The notes under the pieces were generated by a model. That model was not told the origin of the DNA. It was given only the letters and a program-made list of their open reading frames with translations, and made no database searches. Position numbers and translations under genes: made by a program. From positions 18,430-82,429 of IMG/VR virus record IMGVR_UViG_3300048580_000994: DNA of 64,000 nucleotides, one strand, 5' to 3'. Numbering within the stretch: position 1 is the first letter of the stretch; the number at the start of each line of letters is the position of its first letter. This DNA is from a virus. Positions 14,136-22,171 of this stretch are shown piece after piece.

Positions 14136-14245
14136 TTTGACTTATCTCCAGTCTAAAGTTATAAATAGATGAGCGGGACAAGCCCTACTCCAGTTGGGTT
14201 TCAATTATCGTCAAATAATTGATACCGCTCCTAATCTTATTTATC
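14136..14245 (-). promoter_or_regulatory. Endonuclease leader element, copy 4
   Basis: The closing stem here is GAGCGG/CCGCTC instead of AGTGG/CCACT, a compensatory change. The variable hairpin is CAATTAT/ATAATTG. GATAAATA lies at 14238-14245 on the minus strand, with TATAAATA facing the gene at 14300. Confidence 0.75.
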
Positions 14246-14299
14246 TTTTTGTTTCAGAATTGCGTATTTTATTTTTTTACCAATAAAGGAGGGACTATC

Positions 14300-14524
14300 A
14301 TGACCAATACACATACACAATGCGAGCTAAGACGTGGAAATTTCACACAAGTTGCTTGGATACCAAGCGAATATGCTACAGTCGGGAAGTATCTCAAATT
14401 GAAATATAATGGTACTTGGAACGATGGATGGAAAGTGGAACAATTGGGTTCATCCCAAGACAGTGACTTTACCAGAGAACGTTCACAAGATTATAAAAAT
14501 ATGAGAAAGATGACCGATATCTAG
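14300..14524 (+). CDS. Conserved small phage protein
   Basis: 74 residues. GGAGG precedes ATG 14300. The sequence (VAWIPSEYATVGKYLKLK, GWKVEQLG) resembles small conserved proteins of T4-like phages of unknown role. A strong terminator overlaps its stop region. The plus-strand TATAAATA of leader copy 4 could drive it. Confidence 0.7.
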   Translation: MTNTHTQCELRRGNFTQVAWIPSEYATVGKYLKLKYNGTWNDGWKVEQLGSSQDSDFTRERSQDYKNMRKMTDI

Positions 14525-14541
14525 GATATCGGTCTTTTTTT
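14512..14541 (+). terminator. Rho-independent terminator
   Basis: GACCGATATC/GATATCGGTC followed by seven T. Confidence 0.88.
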
Positions 14542-14703
14542 ATGACCAAAATTACAATTTTTAATTGTGGTTTGATAGTGTTGGAAATTCTAAGAATTTC
14601 TGTAACCATTAAAAACTATCACAACATTGCACCAATGGTCCAGTTGACGGGCATTGTTAGGAAACGTGCGAATCGTTCTTGGTGTACAACATGGAGAAAT
14701 ATC

Positions 14704-14979
14704 ATGGTAGGAAGAATCGAAAACTATATCCATTCGGATTCACAAATCACCCATAAGGGTGGGGTAATAGTCAAAGTAACAGCCCAAACAGATTTCGCTG
14801 CGAGAACGTTAGAGTTTATCCAGTTCGTTCAATTTATTCCAAAATATTGCTATGCTTGTGGGGGCGAAACATGGAATGACGTGATCGAAATGTTCCCAGA
14901 GTTGGAAGACAAACGTATCGCAGTTGAAAAAATCTTGAAAGAAACCATTCAGGTATCCTTCAAGACACTTCAAGTATAA
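14704..14979 (+). CDS. Minimal EF-Ts-like protein
   Basis: 91 residues. The start VGRIENYIHSD followed by GGVIVKVTAQTDFAARTLEF matches the core of elongation factor Ts (the YIH...TDFVAR motif that inserts into EF-Tu to eject GDP). The N-terminal UBA-like domain and the long C-terminal dimer domain are absent. ATG 14704 is preferred because GGAG lies seven bases upstream. The open frame runs back to 14542 but has no ribosome site. It may recharge or hijack host EF-Tu, as EF-Ts does in Qbeta replicase. Confidence 0.72.
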   Translation: MVGRIENYIHSDSQITHKGGVIVKVTAQTDFAARTLEFIQFVQFIPKYCYACGGETWNDVIEMFPELEDKRIAVEKILKETIQVSFKTLQV

Positions 14980-14982
14980 AAT

Positions 14983-15039
14983 AACCCGACACACAGTTAT
15001 CGCAACGATAATATCTGTTCAGTGTGTCGGGTCATTTTT
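14983..15039 (+). terminator. Bidirectional terminator
   Basis: ACCCGACACAC pairs with GTGTGTCGGGT across a loop, flanked by T on one side and A on the other, between convergent genes. Confidence 0.75.
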
Positions 15040-15537
15040 AATGAAAAAATTCTTGATCCTTTCTTTCGTTGAAAGTATCATAATCTTAAAATTATATGCA
15101 ATTTTTTTAACAATATTCCACACTGAAAGTGATGTGATATAATTGTGAATTCGTTGCTTTATGTTTTTAATATGGGTATATAAAAATAAAAACCATTTGA
15201 TACTTAAAAGCTTTTCTTTGGTTTGTTGAAATATCCAAACAGTGGGTATAAAACCAAATAATTTTGAACATACCCATATTATAGAGCCATTTATAAAATC
15301 ACCACCAGCTATTAATAAATATGCCCAACCAGCAACAATCTCACTAATACCAAATGGTATGGCAAATAATGTTAAAATAACATATGCATGAAATGTTTGT
15401 AGAAATAATCCAAACGCTATCATGTATGGATGATTGGATATGAATTTTAAAATCTGTCTTGAAGTATACCAAACAAATTCATATACCAAAAACAAAATCG
15501 CTGAAATGTATTTTATTAATAACGTAATTTTCTTCAT
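15019..15537 (-). CDS. Integral membrane protein
   Basis: 172 residues with hydrophobic segments near residues 8-25, 38-60, 62-80 and 85-105, then a basic Lys/Ile-rich cytoplasmic tail. No family recognised. Possible roles include envelope remodelling or superinfection control, but nothing in the sequence fixes this. Confidence 0.65.
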   Translation of the reverse strand: MKKITLLIKYISAILFLVYEFVWYTSRQILKFISNHPYMIAFGLFLQTFHAYVILTLFAIPFGISEIVAGWAYLLIAGGDFINGSIIWVCSKLFGFIPTVWIFQQTKEKLLSIKWFLFLYTHIKNIKQRIHNYITSLSVWNIVKKIAYNFKIMILSTKERIKNFFIKNDPTH

Positions 15538-15638
15538 AATAAATTATTTAGCATTTATTAAATGGTGTTTTCAAATTAAAAATGATAATATGATAAATGG
15601 AAATAAATTGTGTTTCCATAATAAAGGAAACCCATATT

Positions 15639-15806
15639 ATGAAAAAACCATTCGTGTCATGCTTCGCAGATATCGGGACTACCAGAGAACAATCACCAGA
15701 AATGAAAGCAGCCAAAGCCCATTATGCTAAAATGGTCAATGATCTAAGAATTAAAAATGAAAAGAAAGACCTTAAACCATTGGGTGAAGAAACTAAAAAA
15801 GAATGA
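15639..15806 (+). CDS. Small basic protein
   Basis: 55 residues. AAAGGA lies before ATG 15639. The Lys-rich helical C-terminus (RIKNEKKDLKPLG) suggests a nucleic-acid- or protein-binding peptide. Followed by a terminator. Confidence 0.55.
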   Translation: MKKPFVSCFADIGTTREQSPEMKAAKAHYAKMVNDLRIKNEKKDLKPLGEETKKE

Positions 15807-15808
15807 TG

Positions 15809-15843
15809 GATATGGGGACTAAAATCCCCCATATTTTTTTTAA
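15809..15843 (+). terminator. Rho-independent terminator
   Basis: ATATGGGGA/TCCCCCATAT and a run of T. Confidence 0.8.
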
Positions 15844-15934
15844 AAACGTTGAAAATAATTTGACACAAGTTGGATTATAGGGTATAAATAAAAGAATGGA
15901 AAGCGACGTTGGAAGGATTTTTGGAGATTTTTTA

Positions 15935-16147
15935 ATGATAAATAGTTTGGACCAAAAAATAAAATTACCAGATGGTGTATATACTTTAAAATTTTTATTT
16001 GATAATGGTAGAGCAGAATATTATCTTTGTCCATCTTTAGGTAGACCTTGGGGGATAACAACCCCAGCACACTTTATAGATTTTGATGGGTCAAAATTAT
16101 GTATCGAAATTAGTGAAAAATTAAAAAATAAATTAAAAATAATTTGA
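15935..16147 (+). CDS. Small protein of unknown function
   Basis: 70 residues. A TATAAATA box (about 15883) precedes it. ATG 15935 is preferred because GGAG is ten bases upstream, while ATG 15896 gives 83 residues and would sit at the mRNA start. Contains LPDGVYTLKFLFDNGRAEYY, a beta-rich pattern. Confidence 0.6.
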   Translation: MINSLDQKIKLPDGVYTLKFLFDNGRAEYYLCPSLGRPWGITTPAHFIDFDGSKLCIEISEKLKNKLKII

Positions 16148-16243
16148 CAAAAACGTTGGAGTAGAGTATAAATAAAGAATAGAAAGAAACGTTGAAGAAA
16201 AAAGTTAGACAGAAGTGTTAAATGGAATTTTAGAACACTTTAT

Positions 16244-16363
16244 GCCGGATTAGCAAAGCGGTCGAATGCACCGGTTTTGTTAAGCACAGAGGGCGTGGTA
16301 ATTCACGATGTGTGCTTTACAAACCGGTATCCCACAACGCAGGTTCGAATCCTGTGTCCGGCA
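16244..16363 (+). tRNA. tRNA-Thr(TGT) with 40-nt insertion in the anticodon loop
   Basis: Acceptor GCCGGAT/GTCCGGC and anticodon stem CCGGT/ACCGG are perfect. The loop reads TTTGT, then bases 16281-16320, then AA. Removing the insert gives loop TTTGTAA (Thr). The insert folds as AAGCACA/TGTGCTT, an internal loop, and CGTG/CACG. It is far too small for a known group I or II intron. Confidence 0.8.
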
Positions 16364-16420
16364 CTACACCTTATTGAAAAATAAGGATAATTTTCATTCA
16401 TCAATGATGAATGAAACCTC

Positions 16421-16593
16421 GGGGCTAAAGTGTTGACGGGGGCACGATAGATTTTTCCGTGGCGGGTAACGCTTCGGGTGGATTATGAAAAATTATAATC
16501 CTACTGATGGACAAGGGTTGAAGCCCCTTTATGTGCAAGTCATATAGTCCAAGTGGCATTCTATAAGGCGGGTTTCGATTACCCGTAGCTCCA
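16421..16593 (+). tRNA. tRNA-Ala(GGC) with ~101-nt insertion
   Basis: Acceptor GGGGCTA/TAGCTCC, D-arm GTGT/GCAC, anticodon stem ATAGA/TCTAT, and T-arm CGGGT/ACCCG. The anticodon loop is split. Joining T16452 to T16554 gives TTGGCAT. The insert 16453-16553 starts after U and ends in G as group I introns do, and has CATATAGTCC able to pair with GGAC upstream (P7-like). It lacks room for a full group I core. Confidence 0.75.
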
Positions 16594-16609
16594 CTAAGTA
16601 ATTTGTATT

Positions 16610-16645
16610 AAAGGACTCTATTAATTTAGAGTCCTTTTTCTTTTT
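16610..16645 (+). terminator. Bidirectional terminator
   Basis: AAAGGACTC/GAGTCCTTT with T-run, between the tRNA and the convergent endonuclease gene. Confidence 0.75.
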
Positions 16646-17492
16646 TAACATACTCCCAATTTAGATTTTCATATTTGTCTATGATAAGAAAATTCTTATT
16701 GTATATTTTTAACCATTTATCGATCCTAACCATTTGTTCTGGATTTTTCCAAGCCTTTGGGTCAAGATATAAATTAAAATCTGGTAAGAAAAAATCTGGT
16801 GTGTATGAACTGCCGCCACCAATCCAAAAATGATATGCTCGTTTCCATTTTATTCCTGCTTTATCAAGTTCATTTGCCATTTTCCATTCCCAAGTAGAAT
16901 CTAACTGGCATTCCCTTCCAAAAGAATCTATATATTGAATTTTTTTGGACCAACCACTGGCTGATCTCCATTCTGGGTGTAGTGCAATCCCGCTTGGGTT
17001 TGCCAAACAGCGTTGTCTGAGTTTTTCTTTTGTTTCGTCTGAGTGTGTGGTTTGTAATCCAGATGTAAATTGATTACCAAAAGATTCGTGGGTTGAACCT
17101 AATTTATATAAATGAGTATCTTGGTGTTGTATACCATTTTCAGTATGAGATAGCCAATAATGTGATAATAACGATGTTCTTGAATTAAAATTTTGTTGGC
17201 AATTCGGACATACCCATAAATTATTAATTAGACAATCATTTGTTATTATAGATGCAACATTAGTTTTTAATTTGTTTGGTCCAGTAAAATAAGTCCCGTC
17301 ACAGGAGTCATTGTGTTTTTTAAAATTGCTTTTAGATATTTCTCTGTTGCATTTTTCGCAGCATTTTGTTGCTTTTAATGCAGTTGATAAATTTTCGCTT
17401 CTGCATTTATCTGAACAATAATTTTTTCTTCTATTGGTTGTTGTGAATGCTGTTTTGCAGTGCTGGCATATTTTAGTTTTTTCTTTGCTCAT
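16626..17492 (-). CDS. Homing endonuclease, PD-(D/E)XK fold
   Basis: 288 residues. N-terminal zinc fingers (CQHCKTAF, CSDKC; CEKC...H; CPNCQQNF...H, C2H2-like) are followed by a nuclease core with WEWKMANELDKAG, YTPDFFLPDFN and YLDPK, matching the E...PD...DxK pattern of restriction-like homing enzymes. It shares its leader (copy 5) with HNH enzymes of unrelated fold, so the leader moves independently of the nuclease domain. Confidence 0.82.
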   Translation of the reverse strand: MSKEKTKICQHCKTAFTTTNRRKNYCSDKCRSENLSTALKATKCCEKCNREISKSNFKKHNDSCDGTYFTGPNKLKTNVASIITNDCLINNLWVCPNCQQNFNSRTSLLSHYWLSHTENGIQHQDTHLYKLGSTHESFGNQFTSGLQTTHSDETKEKLRQRCLANPSGIALHPEWRSASGWSKKIQYIDSFGRECQLDSTWEWKMANELDKAGIKWKRAYHFWIGGGSSYTPDFFLPDFNLYLDPKAWKNPEQMVRIDKWLKIYNKNFLIIDKYENLNWEYVKKEKGL

Positions 17493-17611
17493 TTTATTGA
17501 CCTCTCTAAAATTAAATGTTATAAATAAGAATTAGCGGGACAAGCCCATTCACTCTTGGTGGGTTTTCCGAACCTCAGAAATTTGGAATACCGCTACTAT
17601 TATTATTTATC
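17493..17611 (-). promoter_or_regulatory. Endonuclease leader element, copy 5
   Basis: Closing stem TAGCGG/CCGCTA, variable hairpin TTCC/GGAA, core CCCA...TGGGCTTGT. The GGAG loop motif is diverged to AAGAGTGAA. Minus GATAAATA lies at 17604-17611, and TATAAATA faces the gene at 17663. Confidence 0.68.
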
Positions 17612-17662
17612 AATTATGAATTAAAAAGTGTAATAAAGTCAATATAATAAGGAGAAATATAT

Positions 17663-18049
17663 ATGGAATTAATATCATTAACGCAGTTATTTAAACCAAT
17701 TATTGGGTTGTTTGAAACATTTAATAAGCCTTCATTTGATATAAACAAGCCCTCTGTATTAAATGTTAGTATTAAGGAAATTGATGTGTATAAAAAATAT
17801 GAATTGAATATTAAAAATAATGGGAATGGTTTGGCTACTAAAATAAATATCAAAGTTGGTGTCCATAGTCCATTTGAACAATTTATTGAAAATATGAATC
17901 CACAAGACAATAGAAATTTTGAATTTGTGCTAAAAGAAAGTAGGGATATAAAACAAGAAAAACGCAAACGTTATTTTGAATTTGAGATGACGTATATTGA
18001 ACCAAAAGCAGGAAAAAAAGAAATTACAGAAAGAATTTTTATCGAATAA
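17663..18049 (+). CDS. Protein with a CARDB-like beta fold
   Basis: 128 residues. After an N-terminal LFKPIIGLFETF helix, the sequence (YELNIKNNGNGLATKINIKV) resembles immunoglobulin-like CARDB domains. AAGGAG lies before the ATG. Role unknown. Confidence 0.6.
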   Translation: MELISLTQLFKPIIGLFETFNKPSFDINKPSVLNVSIKEIDVYKKYELNIKNNGNGLATKINIKVGVHSPFEQFIENMNPQDNRNFEFVLKESRDIKQEKRKRYFEFEMTYIEPKAGKKEITERIFIE

Positions 18050-18076
18050 AGTCAATATAATAAGGAAAACCCTCCA

Positions 18077-18316
18077 ATGAAAACTCATATTAGTATCCCT
18101 CGTTTAGAACTTTGGGAATTTTTGGAATGGATGACTGATAATAATGTTGTATATAATGTTACAGATGAAGATTTTTTAATGAATGTTGTTTCTGCGTCTG
18201 ATTCAAAATATGGTAGATTTTTTGGTTCAACATCCACTTTTAAGTTTCCCATTGAGATATTATCTAATGAGGTATTATTTAGATTGCGCTGGGGTGGGTA
18301 TGAATATTTGGAATAA
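18077..18316 (+). CDS. Small protein with shared C-terminal FRLRWG motif
   Basis: 79 residues. Near the C-terminus it carries EVLFRLRWGGYEYLE, related to the FKLKFG tail found on proteins at 24107, 24439, 27471 and 60667. The tail may be a common localisation or interaction tag. No enzyme motif. Confidence 0.6.
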   Translation: MKTHISIPRLELWEFLEWMTDNNVVYNVTDEDFLMNVVSASDSKYGRFFGSTSTFKFPIEILSNEVLFRLRWGGYEYLE

Positions 18317-18333
18317 AATTGATAAATACTCTT

Positions 18334-18513
18334 ATGATAATACTTTACCCTCTTGACCCATTTAAAACACAATTCATTAAAGATGAATATGAAAGGGGAG
18401 TGTCTTGTGTTGAATCTGCGAAAGAATGGGATAGAATATTAAACGAGAGCACTACTGATTATACAGAATTAATTAATGATTTAAAAGATATTATTAAAAA
18501 AGTTGATCTTTAA
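18334..18513 (+). CDS. Small acidic protein
   Basis: 59 residues from ATG 18334. A GATAAATA box lies at about 18322-18329, so its late mRNA would be nearly leaderless. An upstream TTG in the same frame overlaps the box. Helical, charged, unknown function. Confidence 0.5.
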   Translation: MIILYPLDPFKTQFIKDEYERGVSCVESAKEWDRILNESTTDYTELINDLKDIIKKVDL

Positions 18514-18523
18514 CAAAACCTTC

Positions 18524-18551
18524 TTGACAAAAAATTAAAATCTGGTATAGT
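18524..18551 (+). promoter_or_regulatory. Sigma70-type promoter
   Basis: TTGACA, 16 bases, TATAGT. Confidence 0.7.
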
Positions 18552-18583
18552 GGATAAAGTTAAACAATTGAGGAGTGCTGGTT

Positions 18584-19021
18584 ATGTATGCTATTGAGTC
18601 TTTTGATTTTAATGACACTTTTGAAAAATGCAAGAACATTGGTTGGGAGAGCTACGTTACAAAGGTGGAAAGTATTAAGGCTGCCAATAGTCGTCCTACT
18701 CGTGCGTTGACTTTTGGTGATATTACCAAGCGTTTGAAGAGGAATAATGTGGTTATTGTTTATTCTGCATCTCGTCATTTTCGGTCTGTTACTAAAGAGG
18801 TGATTATTGGTACTGGTGTTCATTATTTCAATAATGGCAGCAAGGATGCTTTTCTTAATAAGAAGGTTGTTTATTCTGGTGGTCTTGTGGACACTCTGCA
18901 TTTGTTTGTTGGTGATCGGAATCTTCGGGCTGGTATTGTTAATGGATATAATGATTGGTTTTTGTTTGCCAATCTGTATGATGCTGAACAGTGGTCCAAC
19001 AAGGAACATGTTGTTTGTTAA
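18584..19021 (+). CDS. Protein of unknown function
   Basis: 145 residues from ATG 18584, chosen because GAGGAG lies nine bases upstream. Alpha/beta composition with LTFGDITKRLKRNNVVIVYS. Own promoter and terminator, so a single-gene early unit. Confidence 0.65.
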   Translation: MYAIESFDFNDTFEKCKNIGWESYVTKVESIKAANSRPTRALTFGDITKRLKRNNVVIVYSASRHFRSVTKEVIIGTGVHYFNNGSKDAFLNKKVVYSGGLVDTLHLFVGDRNLRAGIVNGYNDWFLFANLYDAEQWSNKEHVVC

Positions 19022-19040
19022 ATTGAGACTGATAATGGAA

Positions 19041-19069
19041 AATAGAATTCCTAAAGGAATTCTATTTTC
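19041..19069 (+). terminator. Terminator
   Basis: AATAGAATTCC/GGAATTCTATT followed by T. Confidence 0.75.
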
Positions 19070-19090
19070 AAGAAATTATTTTAGATAATC

Positions 19091-19663
19091 TCAATTAATG
19101 TTTGAGTACTCATTTTTGACTTGTTCAAATATTGTATTTGGCAATTCTACTTGTAATAAATTTTTTAAATGTTTGATACATTCTTTTACTACTGCTACTG
19201 TTTCTACCAAATGTCCATTATTGCCTCTAACATCTGTTGGTGTGTATTCTCTCCAATATTTAATTAAAGTTTCTCCGTGTGTTGTTTTCAATTTGTTATT
19301 TACTGCGAAACCGAGTATGGATGCTTTATTGTTGGAATTATAAATTTTCCCTGTTACGTAGAATTTAAATTTTGTTTTTCTTTGACGGTTTGGGTTATTG
19401 CGTAATACATCATTATTATCAAAGGTATCATATGAAGCATCATTTCTTACCATTTCCACTTGAAAGTTTGGTTTTATTAATTTATTAAGTTTGTTTGCGA
19501 CTATTTTTAATTTATTGATTGTGTATATATATTCTTTACCTTCTTCTTCGAATGGTTCATCGAACAATGTGTTTTTGGCTGCAATGACTGATTTTTTGAT
19601 TGCATTGAAATCTTCGTTTATTTTGGTAGCTTCCATTAATTTTCTCATATCTGTGGCTGACAT
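19091..19663 (-). CDS. Protein with DMRKLMEA N-terminus
   Basis: 190 residues. The N-terminus SATDMRKLMEATKI matches that of the peptide gene at 44934 (SQDMRKLMESV), hinting at a common prohead-targeting or leader signal. The rest is basic and mixed alpha/beta with no recognised domain. Preceded by AAGGAG and a TATTTATT-type late box. Confidence 0.65.
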   Translation of the reverse strand: MSATDMRKLMEATKINEDFNAIKKSVIAAKNTLFDEPFEEEGKEYIYTINKLKIVANKLNKLIKPNFQVEMVRNDASYDTFDNNDVLRNNPNRQRKTKFKFYVTGKIYNSNNKASILGFAVNNKLKTTHGETLIKYWREYTPTDVRGNNGHLVETVAVVKECIKHLKNLLQVELPNTIFEQVKNEYSNIN

Positions 19664-19720
19664 AATAATTTCTCCTTAAAATTTGTTATATAAATATATT
19701 TATTTTTTCCATAAAATCGC

Positions 19721-19748
19721 TTGACTAAAAATTAAAATCTGTTATACT
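19721..19748 (+). promoter_or_regulatory. Sigma70-type promoter
   Basis: TTGACT, 16 bases, TATACT. Confidence 0.7.
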
Positions 19749-19776
19749 GATTTAATCAAATGATGGAGTGACTATT

Positions 19777-20073
19777 ATGAACATCGCCCGAGAAATTTTT
19801 CGTCAGCTTGGTGGGAATCGTTTTTCTGTTATGACTGGTTCGAAGAATTATACCAGCATTGGGAATGGGCTGCAGTTTAGCCTCCCCAAGCGATATAATG
19901 GTATTAATAAGATTTCCATTACTCTTGAAGGGGATGACACTTACACTGTGCGGGGATATTATTTTAGTGTGTCCAAGTTGACCTGTGATATGGTTCAAGA
20001 AGTTTCTGGGGTATATTGTGAAAATCTGCAGGAGGTATTTACTTCCATGACTGGATTGTATACTAGGCTTTAA
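19777..20073 (+). CDS. Protein of unknown function
   Basis: 98 residues from ATG 19777 (GGAG eight bases upstream). Contains ISITLEGDDTYTVRGYYFS, a beta-hairpin-rich pattern. First gene of a set of short units each ended by the same terminator. Confidence 0.6.
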   Translation: MNIAREIFRQLGGNRFSVMTGSKNYTSIGNGLQFSLPKRYNGINKISITLEGDDTYTVRGYYFSVSKLTCDMVQEVSGVYCENLQEVFTSMTGLYTRL

Positions 20074-20091
20074 AGAAAAATTTAAATATTG

Positions 20092-20117
20092 AAAAGCACC
20101 CTTGTGGTGCTTTTTTT
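20092..20117 (+). terminator. Terminator, repeated type, copy 1
   Basis: AAAGCACC, CTTGT, GGTGCTTT plus T-run. The same hairpin recurs at 20876 and 22018. Confidence 0.85.
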
Positions 20118-20255
20118 GTGAGTAATTTCTGAGTATAAAAATATATTATCTGAGTGTTGTGGAGATAATAAATTTGCATTGGTGTGCTCTGAGTGGTATA
20201 TTGGTGTTATAGAGTGAAGTTTTGCACTCACAACCATTATGGATAGGAGATTGCT

Positions 20256-20867
20256 ATGGGGAAAAATTTTATATTAAAAGTTGCTACTACATTATCTGAT
20301 GGTGGGGTTGATATTAAGAGTTTTAATTCTGAAGTAAATGAATTGATTTTGCGAGATTCAACTGGTGAAGAATACGTACTGATTAAAAAGTCTAATTTGC
20401 CTGTAACAATTATTCCAAGGATTCAGGCTCCTGTATTACAGCCAACACAGACCGCTGCACCAATTACTAGGAATACAAATGGTAGATTTGTTATTAATGG
20501 GCAGCTTGTTCGTTATACAAAGAAAAGGGTTATTAATGGTATTAATGTTGAACTTACTGCTAATGGTAGGACAACGTATAATTCAAATGGTAAACGTGGT
20601 GGGACTAACGGTATTACACTACTTGCGGGTTCGATGATTTTGGTTCATCATAGTAAAAATATGGGGGATAATATTATTGAAATAAAGAATGAATTATTAA
20701 ATGTTGGGTGGTTGAAACTTTGTCAGAATAATAATCTTGTTTATATTCTTGATAATGATGTTTATTTTGATAAAATATCATCAGCCACTACTCTTATCAA
20801 TGGGCAGCGAATGGATGGTTATCGGGCTAAAGTAATGTATAAACCAGATAATTGGCAATGTGTATAA
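20256..20867 (+). CDS. DUF4357-like protein, paralogue A
   Basis: 203 residues. The C-terminus YFDKISSATTLINGQRMDGY fits the DUF4357 pattern (Ser-Ala-Ala...G...NG). A middle block GRFVINGQLVRYTKKRVING is repeated in paralogue B (21028). The N-terminal ~70 residues include a Pro-rich linker. Role unknown. Such domains are often linked to nucleic-acid enzymes. Confidence 0.65.
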   Translation: MGKNFILKVATTLSDGGVDIKSFNSEVNELILRDSTGEEYVLIKKSNLPVTIIPRIQAPVLQPTQTAAPITRNTNGRFVINGQLVRYTKKRVINGINVELTANGRTTYNSNGKRGGTNGITLLAGSMILVHHSKNMGDNIIEIKNELLNVGWLKLCQNNNLVYILDNDVYFDKISSATTLINGQRMDGYRAKVMYKPDNWQCV

Positions 20868-20875
20868 AATATTAA

Positions 20876-20902
20876 AAAAAGCACCCTTGTGGTGCTTTTT
20901 TT
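20876..20902 (+). terminator. Terminator, repeated type, copy 2
   Basis: Same AAAGCACC/GGTGCTTT hairpin as at 20092. Confidence 0.85.
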
Positions 20903-21027
20903 GTGAGCAATTTTTAATCCTGAAAAAAAGTTAAAAAGAGTCGAAAAAGGTCTTGCAATAATTTCTAAACCTGCTATTATGATAATAACAGATGGATAGT
21001 CCAAATGTTCCAAAAGGAGATTATATT

Positions 21028-21561
21028 ATGGGTAACGAAATGATGTTGACTGTTGCGAAGCTTTTCTCCAACAGTGGTATTTCTTGGAGCGTTAATGAGG
21101 AACGGGATAGGATGACTGTTTTTGGTTCTGATGGTTCTGAGTATGTTTTTCAGAAAATTTCCAGTGACCTTCGCAATGAACAAGGTCGGTTTGTCGTTAA
21201 TGGGCAGAATGTTGTGATGAACAGTAAGCGCAAGATTAACGGGAAGATGGTTTCCTTTACTGCGACTGGTATTACCATGTATAATGGGTCGAAGAATTCT
21301 GATAATGGTGGTGCCAACTCTATTATGCTTGAAGCTGGGACGTTGGTGTGTAATGTTGAGCATCATGCTCGTGGGCTTCATGGGATTGGTGCTGACGTTG
21401 AAGCTCAGAAGATGATGTTTATCAATAATGATATTTTGGGTGAGTTTGATGAATATCGGATGATTCTTCGGGAAGATATTCATTTTGTGTCGATTTCAGC
21501 TGCTACTACTTTCATCCTTGGGAGGTTTGCCAACGGGTATGAGCATTGGGATTTGGTTTGA
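21028..21561 (+). CDS. DUF4357-like protein, paralogue B
   Basis: 177 residues from ATG 21028 (GGAG upstream). Shares GRFVVNGQNV, LEAGT and a C-terminal VSISAATTFILGRFANGYEH with paralogue A. Likely a tandem duplication with later divergence. Confidence 0.65.
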   Translation: MGNEMMLTVAKLFSNSGISWSVNEERDRMTVFGSDGSEYVFQKISSDLRNEQGRFVVNGQNVVMNSKRKINGKMVSFTATGITMYNGSKNSDNGGANSIMLEAGTLVCNVEHHARGLHGIGADVEAQKMMFINNDILGEFDEYRMILREDIHFVSISAATTFILGRFANGYEHWDLV

Positions 21562-21601
21562 TGGTTTTTGAGAAAAAAACCAGGGATTTACAGGAATTCA
21601 G

Positions 21602-21629
21602 TTGACAAGTGGTTTGAGTGTGATATAGT
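21602..21629 (+). promoter_or_regulatory. Sigma70-type promoter
   Basis: TTGACA, 16 bases, TATAGT. Confidence 0.7.
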
Positions 21630-21658
21630 AAATTATAAATCAACAATAGGAGGTATCA

Positions 21659-22009
21659 ATGACTACAAAAATTCAGAATGGTGATTTTGTGAAAACCAGC
21701 GCAAATCGCAAAATTGTTGGGGCACCAAATGGTGAAGTACATGTGTCGAGTGGTGGTAGGGCAACTATCATTGGTAAAAAATATTTGGTTGAAGTGTTTG
21801 AGAGTAGTACTGCGATTCATGAGAATCATCACACCAGTATTGACCCTAAAGAAGCAATTCTAAAGCAACGTCTTCTTGCTAATGGGGTTATTATCCCAGA
21901 TGGACCATTTAAATATGTTTTTGTCAAGCGATATGTTTTTGATAGCTTGAGTGCATACTCAAGGTTCATATCTGGTATTAGTTCCAATGGACATACCCAA
22001 GTAAAGTAA
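21659..22009 (+). CDS. DUF4357-like protein, paralogue C
   Basis: 116 residues. The C-terminal FDSLSAYSRFISGISSNGHT keeps the core pattern of paralogues A and B in a shorter form. GGAGG precedes the ATG. Confidence 0.6.
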   Translation: MTTKIQNGDFVKTSANRKIVGAPNGEVHVSSGGRATIIGKKYLVEVFESSTAIHENHHTSIDPKEAILKQRLLANGVIIPDGPFKYVFVKRYVFDSLSAYSRFISGISSNGHTQVK

Positions 22010-22017
22010 ATATTAAA

Positions 22018-22046
22018 AAAGAGCACCCTTGTGGTGCTTTTTTTCT
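22018..22046 (+). terminator. Terminator, repeated type, copy 3
   Basis: Same GAGCACC/GGTGCTTT hairpin with T-run. Confidence 0.85.
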
Positions 22047-22080
22047 TGATTAAAAGTATAAATATGATAGTATAAAGAAT

Positions 22081-22155
22081 GCTTTGATAGGTTAAGTGGC
22101 AAACCGCATTTCTCGTAAAAATGAGTCCCAGCTTCGACCGCTGGTCAAAGCACCA
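22081..22155 (+). tRNA. tRNA-Thr(CGT)
   Basis: Acceptor GCTTTGA/TCAAAGC, anticodon stem CATTT/AAATG with loop CTCGTAA, T-stem CCAGC/GCTGG, and encoded ACCA. Confidence 0.9.
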
Positions 22156-22171
22156 CTACAAGAAAGGTTTT

